Shown piece by piece: positions 43,773 to 54,651 of a DNA stretch of 64,000 nucleotides (positions are counted from its first letter, which is position 1; every line of letters starts with the position of its first letter). Both the position numbers and the translations under genes were made by a program. This stretch comes from Plantago ovata (taxonomy: Eukaryota > Streptophyta > Magnoliopsida > Lamiales > Plantaginaceae). The notes beneath the pieces were generated by a model. The model saw nothing but the letters and a program-made list of their open reading frames with translations, had not been told where the DNA came from and ran no database searches. The DNA lies in NCBI GenBank assembly GCA_028274465.1, contig CM051458.1, forward strand, positions 17,747,566-17,811,565, written 5' to 3'.

Positions 43773-46313
43773 TTAAACTCTTTCAGAGGATTTTCTCAGA
43801 ATCTCTCTTACACTCTTCTCAGCAAGAGCAGTGAATTCAACACAATCCTTCTCGTAGTTTTCCAGAAGCCTACGGACTTGTAGTTGAAGAATTCTTGCAT
43901 TTTTGCAGGCAGTATGATGATGCTTTTCAGCATTCATTTCCATGTAGTTAACTACCCACAAATGCGTGCCCCAATTGCTGGCATGGAGAAGCTGTGTATC
44001 TGAAATGTTTCTCGGATGAATCTTTCTTAACCAGAGAAGATCTTCTTCTTGATCCTGAGCAGTAAGATAGAAGTACTCATAAGGAATCAATCCAAGTTTC
44101 TTCTTAGGTTTCTTTGTTACCGGGTCAGCATAGTAAGCGATGCCAGGTGGTTTGATCAGATTTGGTTCTTGCTTGTATATCTTACCAATGGCAACTCTTC
44201 TTACATGGACCTCTAGATTCAACCATCTCCCAGCAATATTTCTTGGGAGGGATTCTTCCCTTTGCTTTCTTTGGACCTTGAGTTCAATCCATTTGAACAT
44301 CTGATTCAAAATGGCTGTAGGAAAGAACTCATTTACCAGCAAGTCTTCCAGCTTTAGGATCCAGCAACCATGAATGTTTCTGATCACATTCTGAGTGGTT
44401 TCATCATTGCTGGTCTTTGTATATTCAATGCCGGAGCCAATAGCAATGCTGGCCAGCCTTTTCTCTTCCTGTCTTTGCCTTCTTCTTCTTGATTTAGCAT
44501 TGTCTTGATCTCTTGCTGAAGAATCAGACGAAAAATGCCTTGAGTGGCCAGACGGAGTTATGGCTGTTAAGGGTCTAGCTCTTATGGCTTGAGCTATTGT
44601 TTGATTGTCATCATCTTCATTCAGATTGTGATGACTTTCATTGTGACAGAAATCTTGAGTTTCAGCAGCGGTTTTTCTCTTTTTGGTACTTGCTGAATTT
44701 AACTCAGTTTCTGCTTGTCTTTTAGAACTTTGCTCTCTTTCAGCAAGAGGTTCTAGTGGAAGTGGCACATTAGCAGCAGGAGTAGGAGGGGTTTGATTGC
44801 TTTTTCTAGTCTTCTTTTCCCCCTTAGACATGGATTGCAACATCGGAGTGATGTGCAGAGAATAAAACTCATTGCAATTTTCAGCAAGAGTGTTGAGGCT
44901 GTTATACTTCATGATGATTTCCTGTTGGTCAGAGTTCATTGTTGCTAAGTCTTTTTGAATATTCATCATGTTCTCTTCATGTCTTTTCTCTGTTGCGGCC
45001 TTCTCATCCATAATATTCTGAGCTTTGACGAGAGCAGTCTTTGCAAGCCTGAGCACCTGACTTACATCTTCTTCATAGCTCTTGTGATAAAGACTTATGT
45101 CTCTCTGAGCTATTGTCAAAGTTGTAGTGCGTCTCAGCACTGTAGCCAATATCTTTCCAATGTCAAGTGGGCTCTCAGCAAGCAATGCCTCATCTTCAGC
45201 TTTGCAGGCATCATGGACTTGCTTTAGTGCTAGAATTCTGGGAGTAAACTCCTCAACTCTTGGGAACGGCACTAAATGCGGTGTTAAGGAATGAACCTTA
45301 ATTTCAGAAGCAAACTGATCATCACGCGTCAGCAATTCGGCTCTTAGTCCATCGTCTAAATCATTGATGTAATCAGGAGGAGGAATCTGAACGACTTTTG
45401 GGTCTCTTTTGGATTGTTCATCATCATTTTCTGACAAGTCGTCATCATCCTCTGATTCATCAAGTTGAGCGACTTTGGAGCCTTTGTCAGTAGCTTCACT
45501 TCCTTTTTGTTGAGTGGTTGCTGATGGCAACACTTCAGACTCAACGACTGGAGTTTCACCAGTAGATAGTTGTTTTAATTGAGTGTGGGGCTCAATTATT
45601 GGAGTTTCGCCAGTAGTTAGTTTTAATTGAGTAGTTGCTGAGGGCAACGTTTGAGACTCAATAACTGGAGTTGCGCCAGTAGTAAGTGGAAGGGATGGAA
45701 CTTCCTTCGATTTTGGTCTTGAAGATTCACCAATTTCCAGATCCTGCGTATGCCTTGCATGGATCACGAGACTGTTTTGTAGAGCTCGTTGGTAATCTTC
45801 ATCATCTTCATCCTCATCTTCAAGGTTTTCTTCAGTAACCTTGGCATCAGAAACTGGACTTTTGCCATTTTTCAAGGCAGCCCGTTTTCTGGCGTATTCT
45901 TCTTCAGTATCAGCACCTTGTACAGGTGCTTGATTTTCAGCAGCAGGAGGAGGTTGAGATTCTTGCTGAGATTGTTGTTGTTCAGCTTGCTGATTGTCAG
46001 ATTGAGTATTTTCAGCAACTGTTAACTTCAAACCACCAGCACCAGGACTTGGACCTTGATTGTCATCATCGTCATCTTTTTTGTCCTTAGAATCTTTCCC
46101 TTCATCATCACTGGGATCAGTGGGGATGTTCTCATCTTCTTCTTCTTCTTCATCATCTGTCAAAATGACTAGCTCAACGTGCTTATACAAAGCAACACTT
46201 GTCACTTCCTCTTCCTCAGTTAGTTTGTGCGGATCAGCCACCACAGGAACAAAGGAGCCTTTGAGCATCACAGCTTGTTCAGCTGGAGAGGCACTCTTAA
46301 ATTTGGCCTTCAT
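43773..46313 (-). CDS. Element F extra ORF b (846 aa), unknown function
   Basis: Open from ATG 46313 to 43773. The N-terminal third is very acidic (runs of Asp/Glu), followed by a Gln-rich patch. Around residues 210-275 there are three imperfect repeats of about 20 residues built on TTG.TP.IES.TLPSATTQ. A central part has heptad-like patterns, then a basic stretch with a likely nuclear localisation signal (KSRRRRQRQEEKR). The C-terminal 200 residues are more globular (WILKLEDLLVNEFFPTAIL; SNWGTHLWVVNYMEMNAEKHHH). The upstream ORF ends with TAG only one codon before this ATG and in the same frame, so both may be one protein interrupted by an amber codon. Position corresponds to the envelope-like ORF of SIRE-type copia elements, but no transmembrane segment is obvious. 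No family is recognised. Confidence 0.7.
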   Translation of the reverse strand: MKAKFKSASPAEQAVMLKGSFVPVVADPHKLTEEEEVTSVALYKHVELVILTDDEEEEEDENIPTDPSDDEGKDSKDKKDDDDDNQGPSPGAGGLKLTVAENTQSDNQQAEQQQSQQESQPPPAAENQAPVQGADTEEEYARKRAALKNGKSPVSDAKVTEENLEDEDEDDEDYQRALQNSLVIHARHTQDLEIGESSRPKSKEVPSLPLTTGATPVIESQTLPSATTQLKLTTGETPIIEPHTQLKQLSTGETPVVESEVLPSATTQQKGSEATDKGSKVAQLDESEDDDDLSENDDEQSKRDPKVVQIPPPDYINDLDDGLRAELLTRDDQFASEIKVHSLTPHLVPFPRVEEFTPRILALKQVHDACKAEDEALLAESPLDIGKILATVLRRTTTLTIAQRDISLYHKSYEEDVSQVLRLAKTALVKAQNIMDEKAATEKRHEENMMNIQKDLATMNSDQQEIIMKYNSLNTLAENCNEFYSLHITPMLQSMSKGEKKTRKSNQTPPTPAANVPLPLEPLAEREQSSKRQAETELNSASTKKRKTAAETQDFCHNESHHNLNEDDDNQTIAQAIRARPLTAITPSGHSRHFSSDSSARDQDNAKSRRRRQRQEEKRLASIAIGSGIEYTKTSNDETTQNVIRNIHGCWILKLEDLLVNEFFPTAILNQMFKWIELKVQRKQREESLPRNIAGRWLNLEVHVRRVAIGKIYKQEPNLIKPPGIAYYADPVTKKPKKKLGLIPYEYFYLTAQDQEEDLLWLRKIHPRNISDTQLLHASNWGTHLWVVNYMEMNAEKHHHTACKNARILQLQVRRLLENYEKDCVEFTALAEKSVREILRKSSERV

Positions 46314-46316
46314 ATT

Positions 46317-49052
46317 CTATCTGATTTGAGCAATCAGATTTGAACTCATTTGCTGAGAATATGTCATTTCGTCAGGAAGGATGGAGTGGACAAATGTTTC
46401 GAGCTTCAGCAGTGAAGATCTCTTTTTCTCATTTGAGAGATGAAGCTGAAGATCTGAGAAGTCCATTCTCCTATATCTTTGCCAGTTGCTGACAGACTTA
46501 GCAACTCTTGACAAAGTTGTCCTCTTGAAGCTCAAGTAAAGTTCTTCAGAACTTACTTGCTGATCTTCAGTGATGAGTACCACTTCAGTGGTCTCCTTTT
46601 GAGCCTGAAAAAGAATTTTATTTAGATCAGGATTGGTTTGGAGAATTGTTTTAGAGTTTAAATCTGAAACATGATTTACCTGCTGAGAGTCAGCAAGCTC
46701 ATGTAGTACAATTTCCATTCCATGAGGAGCTGGAGTAGCATCCTCCATTTGTTCATCCTGAAATAAATTAAAATTAGACACAAGTACTAAGCTGTCAAAC
46801 TTAGTTTTTATACCAAAATTATTAACTACCTGCTGAGCAGGGAGTGTTGGTTCTGGTGCAGAGGCTTCAGCAACCTTCTGACTTGTATCTTGAGAAGTCT
46901 GTAGAGAAAGAATAATTTTAGCAAAAGAACAATTTTCAGAATTTGAAGTTTTACTGATGGTTGAATTAACTACCTGCTGAGGAAGGACAGGTTGTGGCTC
47001 AGTCCTTTCAGCATTAACAGTTTCTTCAGCTTCTTGGACTGTTTCTTCAGCAGACTTCTGAGTTTGCTCTAACTGAGAAAGCTGTGCGGTTTCAGCAATC
47101 TCCCTTGTCTCTGAATTGACAAGTTGAGCAGAAGCAGCTTGACCTTTAAGCTCACTGCTTGTCATGAAGAGATCAATTGACTTGTTGGATGATTCTTCAA
47201 TCTCCAACTCCATTTGTTTGCTTATATCTTCCAGTACAAGCTGGACTTTGTCAATTGAAGTCTTTGGTGAACTTCGGCCAGTATTCTCAGCATCAAGAGA
47301 TGCGTCTTTGAATAATGCTTCTTGAGTTTCAGCAACTTCAGGAACAGGAACCATTGCTATCTCAGCAACTGGTCCATCAGCAAGCTGGGTTTCAGCAACT
47401 TGGTGAGTTGCTTGTTCAGCAACCATCTGTTCAGCAGCATCAGCAAGTGCCGCTCTTTGCAGATCAGCAGCAATGTCGCTTACTGGTTCCATGGTTTGAT
47501 CATCTAGATTATCTACAATGTAGATATATGGGACTTGGGCAGGAATTTCATTTCCACTGCCTTGTGGTCTATTCTCAGTAGAGTTATCAACATTAAGTTG
47601 ATTGTTGAAGGCTTCCGCAAACACTTCAACATTGCTGATGTATGTTTCAGTAATTATTTCAGCAACATCTACTGGCAAATGCGTTTCAGCATTTGTCTGG
47701 GAATTGACTGAGGAGTCTTGGACATTGGGGACTGACTGAGAAGCCAGTGTCTTCTTTCTTTTTTTACTTGTCCGTTTCCTCTTAGGTACGGGATTTGCTG
47801 ATGACGCTGCAGTCTGAGTGTCATCATCAGCTTTCCTCTTTTTCTTTTTAGATTTCTCCAGTTTCCCAGAGTCATCTATTGTTGCATTTTCAGCAACGGC
47901 TCTTGTACACATACCTTGTTGATTTTCTACAGCAGTTTCATTTGTGTTACCACCTCCAACAGCAGTTTCATCTCTAAGTTGCTGAGGGGTAACATCTGCA
48001 GCTGTTGTATACCTTTCTTGCTGGCTTGTGCTGACAACACTTGCAGTTGTTGTCTTCTTGGTTTTCTTACCAGCAATCTTAGGTACATTCTGCTTGTAGA
48101 AAGATCTTCCCACATTGCACACAGATTTCTTGATTGGCAATGGGTTTCTTAGCTGAATCCTGAAATGTTCAATGATATAGCATATCTTGATTCCATACAT
48201 AACTGGAAAGGAAGGTGAGACCTTGTTGTCTTCTACCTTTACCTTAAACTTAGTAACACAATCAACAAGCCTGTTGAAAATGTACTTAGCCCAGTTAAGT
48301 TCCGATTTATTCTCATGGATATACATCAGCAATGGCCATCTTCTCAGGCCTACTTGGTCAATTCCTCCAACTTGGGAGTCAAGAACTTTAATCAGTAGCA
48401 GAGCTACTAGACCAAGTGAAGGGCAGAGATGCTTTCTCTTAACGTGTTTTGTCCAAGTCACGGGGGCTATCTCGCCTTTCTTCATTTTTGCATTTCTGAC
48501 GTCACTGTAGAAAGCTTCAATTTCTTCGTCAGAAGCAGTGACGTCATCTTCAGTTCCAGTGGTTGGAATCTGAAAAATCTCCGCTAAATCAGTCCATTTC
48601 AGGACGATTTGCGTGTTCTGAACATAAGTAAGGATCACTTTTTCAGTGACTCCATTACTGTCTGTAAGGGACTGGATTTCTGCATTATTGTAGAACTCCA
48701 TGGTATCAATCATGCTCACTTTCTTAGTGCGAGCAGAGATAAAGTTCATGAGGCCTTGTTGCTTGATGAACTCAAGCGCCTCTTCATTTTGGTCATCAAG
48801 TTCTTGTTCATAAAAGTACCTAATGTACTTTTCTTTTGCAAACCCTCCCCATTGCATCAACATCTCACACTTTGCAGTGTCAAGATATGACAGAGGCATA
48901 GGTTTAACAGTGATTCTGTCGTTTTTCAACACGACTTTTGTTGTGTCTTGGGTCAGAGAAGTCGCCGGAGCAGTCACCGGAGCAATGCGTGTTTCAGCAC
49001 TGTCAACCTTTGACGATTTTGAGGACTTAGATGACTGTCTCTTGGGAGCCAT
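46317..49052 (-). CDS. Element F extra ORF a (911 codons), with three putative in-frame introns
   Basis: From ATG 49052 (MAPKRQSSKSSKSSK, a basic Ser/Lys-rich start) to TAG 46317-46319. Residues about 60-300 form a globular region (MLMQWGGFAKEKYIRYFYEQEL, VILTYVQNTQIVLKWTDLAEIFQIP, WTKHVKRKHLCPSLGLVALL, NWAKYIFNRLV). Its layout weakly resembles the DUF in ORF2 of plant LTR elements (inference). Basic KKKKRK/KRKRTSKKRKK clusters follow, then long acidic Gln/Ala/Glu-rich sequence. Three AT-rich segments, 46605-46679, 46758-46829 and 46899-46973 (75, 72 and 75 nt), have GT..AG borders on the minus strand and contain no stops. They look like mini-introns, each following CAGCAG. Function is unknown. 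Confidence 0.68.
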   Translation of the reverse strand: MAPKRQSSKSSKSSKVDSAETRIAPVTAPATSLTQDTTKVVLKNDRITVKPMPLSYLDTAKCEMLMQWGGFAKEKYIRYFYEQELDDQNEEALEFIKQQGLMNFISARTKKVSMIDTMEFYNNAEIQSLTDSNGVTEKVILTYVQNTQIVLKWTDLAEIFQIPTTGTEDDVTASDEEIEAFYSDVRNAKMKKGEIAPVTWTKHVKRKHLCPSLGLVALLLIKVLDSQVGGIDQVGLRRWPLLMYIHENKSELNWAKYIFNRLVDCVTKFKVKVEDNKVSPSFPVMYGIKICYIIEHFRIQLRNPLPIKKSVCNVGRSFYKQNVPKIAGKKTKKTTTASVVSTSQQERYTTAADVTPQQLRDETAVGGGNTNETAVENQQGMCTRAVAENATIDDSGKLEKSKKKKRKADDDTQTAASSANPVPKRKRTSKKRKKTLASQSVPNVQDSSVNSQTNAETHLPVDVAEIITETYISNVEVFAEAFNNQLNVDNSTENRPQGSGNEIPAQVPYIYIVDNLDDQTMEPVSDIAADLQRAALADAAEQMVAEQATHQVAETQLADGPVAEIAMVPVPEVAETQEALFKDASLDAENTGRSSPKTSIDKVQLVLEDISKQMELEIEESSNKSIDLFMTSSELKGQAASAQLVNSETREIAETAQLSQLEQTQKSAEETVQEAEETVNAERTEPQPVLPQQVVNSTISKTSNSENCSFAKIILSLQTSQDTSQKVAEASAPEPTLPAQQVVNNFGIKTKFDSLVLVSNFNLFQDEQMEDATPAPHGMEIVLHELADSQQVNHVSDLNSKTILQTNPDLNKILFQAQKETTEVVLITEDQQVSSEELYLSFKRTTLSRVAKSVSNWQRYRRMDFSDLQLHLSNEKKRSSLLKLETFVHSILPDEMTYSQQMSSNLIAQIR
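46605..46679 (-). other. Putative in-frame mini-intron 3 of ORF a
   Basis: On the minus strand, CAGCAG|GTAAATCATG...CTTTTTCAG|GCTC. 75 nt, U-rich, a multiple of three, no stop codon. Confidence 0.55.
46758..46829 (-). other. Putative in-frame mini-intron 2 of ORF a
   Basis: On the minus strand, CAGCAG|GTAGTTAATA...TTTATTTCAG|GATG. 72 nt, in frame, no stop codon. Confidence 0.58.
46899..46973 (-). other. Putative in-frame mini-intron 1 of ORF a
   Basis: On the minus strand, CAGCAG|GTAGTTAATT...TTTCTCTACAG|ACTT. 75 nt, in frame, no stop codon. Its first 8 bases (GTAGTTAA) match intron 2, suggesting the exon-intron block was duplicated. Confidence 0.56.
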
Positions 49053-49568
49053 TTCTTTATATAGAGCAAGAAATTGTACGAAAAAGATAGTTTGCTTTTT
49101 GACCGGAGGTACAGTAGTTTCAGGCTAGAAATTGCAGAGAAAGGAAATGTGAGTTAAAGAATTTTGTCATTTCTCTAACTCCTTCTTCATATAGTGTCTC
49201 TGGTGTGTGAGAAGCTCAATCGATTTGAGTTCTCAGCAAGGGTAAAACAGAGAAACACTGGAGATAGTGGAGCCTTTGCATTGAATGCGTAGTGGCCCAC
49301 TAACTAAAACCGTCAGAGCACTCTCTCTCTTTGTTTTGTTAGCCGTTAGATTAATAATTCCTTTTAATCAATGGCCACGATTGAATTTCATGTCATGATT
49401 TATTGCGAGTTTATCTGTGCCAGCTTAACGTCACAAATTGATTTTACCGAGTAATAAGGGATAGATTGCTTGCTGAAACAGACAAGAATCTTTTCAGCGA
49501 GTTTGAATTAACAATCTAGCTACTTGCTGAAAGTTCCCCCTTACTTAGATATCTCATATTTTCTAAGT
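49053..49568 (-). other. Element F spacer between truncated pol and the extra ORFs
   Basis: About 0.5 kb of non-coding DNA. A CTATATAAAG sequence lies only about 10 bases before the ATG of ORF a, too close to be its promoter. No gene is seen. Confidence 0.5.
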
Positions 49569-52114
49569 TTAAAAGATATTTCTGATTTCCCGTATCAGTA
49601 AATTCTTTTTGCAATTTGAGACATCCTTTGGTAAAATTTGAGAGATGTCCTTAGATCCAAAAATTATGTCATCCACATAAATTTGAACTAAGATTAATTT
49701 ACCATCATGGTTCATGGTAAAAAGACTTTTGTCAACTTCACCTTTCATGAAACCATTTTCCAGCAAGAACTTAGCTAAGGTATCATACCATGCTCTTGGT
49801 GCTTGCTTTAGACCATATACAGCTTTCTGAAGCTTATATATCATCTTGGTTTCTGAGGGAAGTTCAAAGTCAGGGGGTTGTTCTAGGTAGACTTCTTCAG
49901 CAAGTTCACCATTTAAGAATGCACTCTTAACATCCATTTGGTAAACAATGAAGTCATTGTGAGCAGCAAAGGCCAAGAAAAGCCTAATTGCATCCAATCT
50001 TGCAACTGGAGCGTAAGACTCATCATAGTCCAATCCTTCAGTCTGACAGTAACCTTGAGCAACTAAGCGTGCTTTGTTTCTTGTTACTTCACCAGACTCG
50101 CTCAGCTTGTTTCTGAACACCCACTTTGTACCAATAGCTTTCTTATTTTCAGCAAGTGGCACAAGTTTCCAGACTTTGTTTCTTTCAAATTGATCCAATT
50201 GTTCTTGCATTGCCTTTATCCATTCAGAATGCTTCAAAGCTTCTTCTATGGTTTTAGGTTCAATTTCTGAAACAAAGCAAGAGAATAAAGATTCTACTTC
50301 TACGACAGTTGCTTCTTCAGCAAGTCCTTGAGTAGCTTTGGATCTAGTCACTTGGCGTTTATTAATATCGCCAATCATATCCGTAGAGGGATGATCTCTA
50401 ATCCATTTATTAACAGGTTGCCTGTTTGTTGGATCAGGATATGTTTGCTTATCAGCATGTGACTCTTCAGTATGTACTTGTTCAATACTACTGGGAATTT
50501 GTGTCTCTGCTGAGATTTGATCGTCAGCAACTGCTTGCTCAGCATTGCTGGGTTGAGATATTTCATCAGCAGGCACTGGAGATTGCGTAATTTCAGCAAC
50601 TTCCGGAGCAACCGCATCTTTTGCTGGAAATTCTTTGTCGTGAACTATATTTATCTTGTCATGACTCGGGGAAGGAGAATCATTGTCAGAATCATCATTT
50701 AGTTCAAATGACTTGATTTGCCTAGCATCAGACTCAGTTCTTTGCTCATGTATGATTAGCTTTTTCATACATTCTGATATTTCTTCTTCAGCAGGCACAC
50801 CTTGTGTCTTTTCATAGAATACAACATGCACAGATTCTTCAATCTTTTGTGCCTTTTTGTTGTAAACTCTGTAAGCTTTACTATGCAAGGAGTATCCAAG
50901 AAATATCGCTTCGTCTGCCTTTGGTTGAAATGTTCTTAGGTATTCTCTACCATTGTTAAGAACGAAACACTTGCAACCAAATACTCTTAGATGAGTGATG
51001 TTAGGAGGTCTTCCAACAAACAATTCATAAGGAGTTTTGTTGTATTCCTTAGTAATCAAACATCTATTCTGAGTATAGCAGGCGGTATTAATCGCTTCAA
51101 CCCAGTAAGCCTCACTTATCTCAGTGTCAGCAAGCATTGTTCTTGCGGCTTCTTTCAGGGTACGATTCTTCCGTTCAGCAACACCATTTTGCTGTGGTGT
51201 CCTTACTGAGGATAACTGATGTTGAATACCTTTGGAGGTACAATATTCAGTATGTACTGGTTTACAAACTCAGTACCATGGTCTGTCCTTATGACTCTTA
51301 CCTTGTCATTTTTCATGACTTCAAGCTTATTCAGCAAGTTAGGTATTTCAGTCTTGGTTTCAGATTTGTGTTTGATGAATACTACCCAAGTGAATCTTGA
51401 ATAGTCATCTACCACGACTAGACCATACTTCTTACCAGCATAGCTTGTTCAAGAAGATTCAAACAAGTCCATGTGTAAGAGTTGTAAAGGTTTTGTAGTT
51501 GACGGTACTGCCTTGTTCTTGAAAGAAGATTTGGTTTGCTTTCCTTGCTGACATGCATTGCAAACACCATCCTTCTTAAAAGTAACCCTAGGTAATCCAA
51601 CTACAAGTGCCTTTTTAGACAGCTTATTCAGCGTCTTGAAGTTTAGATGACTTGTTCGTTTATGCCATAACCATGCTTTTTCAGCAAGGCAATCATGATC
51701 TAAGACAAGGCATTTTTCAACGTTTGCTGAAGACCAATCAACGGTGTACAAGCCTCCTGATCTTCTTGCAATCATTATAACCTTTTTAGTCTCAAAATCT
51801 ACAAGTTTACATTCATCACTTTTAATTTCGATGAAGTATCCTTTGTCAGCAAATTGACTCATGCTGGAAAGGTTAAACTTAAGATTTTTGACATAAAGAA
51901 CTCCAGAAATGGTTATGCATCCCAACTTCACATCACCATAGCCTTTTGTAGATCCGGAGCCTCCACCAGCAAACCTTATTGTTGGACCTTTAGACCACCG
52001 TCTATAGTTTATAAGGTTATTCTTGTTGCCCGTCATGTGCTTTCCACAACCACTATCAAAGTGCCAGATTGCATCGTTTGTCTCCGTGGCTGCAGTCTGC
52101 ACAATCAAGAGCAA
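49569..52114 (-). pseudogene. Element F pol: protease, integrase, partial RT
   Basis: Read from 52114 downward. The protease motif DSGCGKHMTG is followed by the GAG-pre-integrase HHCC finger (LWHKRTSHLNF...CNACQQGKQ), then the integrase core: the D of [17 protein letters not shown] and the E of [13 protein letters not shown] follows with [40 protein letters not shown] and YVDDIIFGS. Lesions: a TGA at about 51449 (MDLFESS-stop), a frameshift near 51235, and loss of RT after YVDD with an out-of-frame remnant ending at 49569. RNase H is absent. Pol is therefore inactive. Confidence 0.88.
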
Positions 52115-52119
52115 ACAAG

Positions 52120-54539
52120 TTAATTATCCAATGATGGATGTCCATTAACATGTTCAAGAATGCGTCCAGTGGAAACCCAAGTCTGAAGTTTTTCAACTTT
52201 GACTTGTTTTCTACTTGTTGAGGAACTAGGAGGTTTTGAGCTGAAAGACTTTTGACTCGTGCTTGTCAAATCCACTTTCTGATGTGGTGTCTTGCTCTGT
52301 TGACCTTTTTGCTGAACATACTTTTCAGTAAGTTCTTTTCTAGCAAGGTTCCTTCTAGTCCTAGCATTGGGAGTCTTTTCAAAACTCTTAGGCTTGGTTT
52401 TCTTCATCTCTTTGAAGTATTTTTGCTGACTTTGCTTATACTCATGAAAGAGTTGACTTTGCTTGGTTTTGAAACCGAGTCCACTCTTTGGAGAATGCTG
52501 AGCTTTAGCATCAGCAACCTTACTTGATTCAGGTTTGTCAGCAAGGGACTTCTGATTACTTTTGGTAATCTTTCCTTTAGACTTAACAACTTGCTTTTCA
52601 GCAACTTGTTTGGCGGAATGCTTCACGACATTCTTTTTCTTTCCAGTTTGCTTCACAGCAACCTGTTTTCCTTTTAAAGTCTTGTTACTTTGAGTAGCAA
52701 CAGCGGGCTTTATGGTCATAGGTACTCGATTGCATGTTTCAGCAACCTTAGTTTGACCAAACTGATAGATCACTGGTGGACTACTATCAGTAGCACGTAC
52801 AAAGGAGATCGGTGATTTATCTTTTATCAAGATTTCTACGTTATCACCTTCACACGTTGCTCCTAAACCTTCTTTTTGAGATGGATCTCTCAAATAAGAG
52901 TTTAGTTCAGTCAGCGTATTACTTGCTTCCACATAGGATTTGAAATTGATTTTCATCTTTTTCATTTCTTGAATTTCAGCAAGTAACTTTAGAATTGAGG
53001 ACTGATACTCTTCCAATTCTAATGCCATTTGAGAATTTTTCTCTGCAGCCTCAGCAATCAATTTCTTAAGACGCCTTATTTCAGCATCCTTTTCTTCTGT
53101 CTCTTCCTTCAGCAAAGCGTACTTTTCAGTAGTTTGCTTGGTCAGAGTTTCAGCAAATTGAAGTTTTTCTTGCTGTTTGCTGAGAGTTTTCTCAAATCTT
53201 TCCATTTCTCCTTGAATCTTGTCAAGATCAATCTCATCTTCACTTTCTGAATCAGAGTCAGAGGTAGAATTATTTACCTGACCGGCCATGAGGCAGAATT
53301 CGTAGTTCGACACATCTGGATAAGCTTCCATAGCTATCCCACACACTTCTTTGCCAATCTCTACGTCTAGAGTGGCTTCCTCATCGTCGGTGTCTGAACT
53401 TTCATCCTCACTGTCTTCGGAGCTTGTCTCAATGCACAATGCATCGATTTTTGCTTGAAGCTTCTTCTTTTCTTCAGCAATGAAAGCTCTTTTGAACTTC
53501 TTCTTCTTTTCAGCAGATTTGCCTTTCAGCAAAGGGCAATTAGCTTTGAAGTGTCCAGGCTTTTTGCAGTAAAAACATAGATCATTTCCAACTGCTGGTT
53601 CTTCTGATGATGTAGCTTGCTGAGCTTGCTTGTTCAGCGAGCTAGTATCATTCTTGTACTTATGGTAGTTATTACCAAGCTGCTTTTTCAACTTCTCTTT
53701 TGCTTTTCGCCTTTCAAGTTCCTTACTGATGAATTTCTTCATGTTTTTAACAACTAAAGCATTTTCATCAGCAGGCTCTTTATCATTCTTCTTTTCAGAA
53801 GATGACGGCTTTGCAGCAAGAGCAATGTTTTGCGATTTTTCAGCAAACACATTTTCTCTTTGCTTTGTCTCATAATTGACAGTACCAAGATGAGAGAACA
53901 ACTCAGTTGGTGTAATGTCAGGCATTCCTTGATTATAATAGAAATTCTGAGTATGGATCCATTCTTGATTCAAACTTCTGATGATAGTTTTCACTTTCTC
54001 AGAATCTGAATAAAGATTTCCAACACCCAGCGGTGCCATTTCACTAACAAGAGTTGTGAATCTGAAGTCCAAGTCTTCCAGTGACTCGTTAGCGCCTTGC
54101 TTAAAGTTTTGAAACTTTAGCTTAAGTACTTCAAGTTTGTTTTCCTTGGTCTTGTCAGATCCAGCACAAAGATCTTGAACCATTTTCCAAGCCTCCTTAG
54201 CAGTCTTAGCACCCCACAGTTTGCACTGTATGGTATCCGGAGTTGATCTGATGATGATATTTATTGCCTGGCCATCAAGACGGAATCTCTTAGCTTCGTC
54301 AGAAGTCCATTCCTCACTTGGTTTTGGCACAACCGTATCTGGTGGTTCGCCTTGGATGGTTTCCTTTCCAGCTTCAGTGGTTCTATGAGGGAAACTCCTT
54401 TCAACCTTGGTGATCTTGATAGGTCCATCATTAATGACGGTGAGCATCTCATCACTAATGGCCTCAAGATGTAACATCATGTTGTTTCGCCATTTCTCGT
54501 AATTTCCAGCTTCAGCAAGGGAGCATCTCCTAAAGACAT
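52120..54539 (-). pseudogene. Element F Gag (copia type), frameshifted at the N-terminus
   Basis: The main frame is 54480 to 52120 (786 codons). The likely original start is ATG 54539 (MSLGDAPLL); a 1-base indel between there and EAGNYEKWRNN puts the two out of frame. Residues about 50-210 are a UBN2-type copia Gag (AKEAWKMVQDLC, LKLKFQNFKQGANESLEDLDFRF). A CCHC zinc knuckle, CFYCKKPGHFKANC, is near residue 310. A very long C-terminal extension follows: an acidic patch, a coiled coil of about 120 residues rich in Glu/Lys, and a basic Lys/Gln/Ser-rich tail. Typical copia Gags are much shorter, so the tail is unusual but is seen in SIRE-like elements. Confidence 0.82.
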
Positions 54540-54637
54540 CCTGTCAGCAAAGCACTACCAAACTGATCAAGTGAAAGAGATTTACGGAAAGCACTTAAGG
54601 GGATCTAGGTTCAGTGCAGAAGGCTAAAGAACCTCCT

Positions 54638-54649
54638 GCTCTGATACCA
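54638..54649 (-). promoter_or_regulatory. Element F primer-binding site (tRNA-iMet)
   Basis: On the minus strand, TGGTATCAGAGC, complementary to the initiator tRNA-Met 3' end, 2 bases after the 5' LTR. Confidence 0.9.
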
Positions 54650-54651
54650 CT

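Noticed and set aside
46060..46329. Serine-rich plus-strand ORF
   Set aside because: It is the antisense of Asp/Glu codon runs in ORF b.
49050..49070. Promoter for ORF a (CTATATAAAG)
   Set aside because: It is only about 10 bases from the ATG, too close for a transcription start plus leader.
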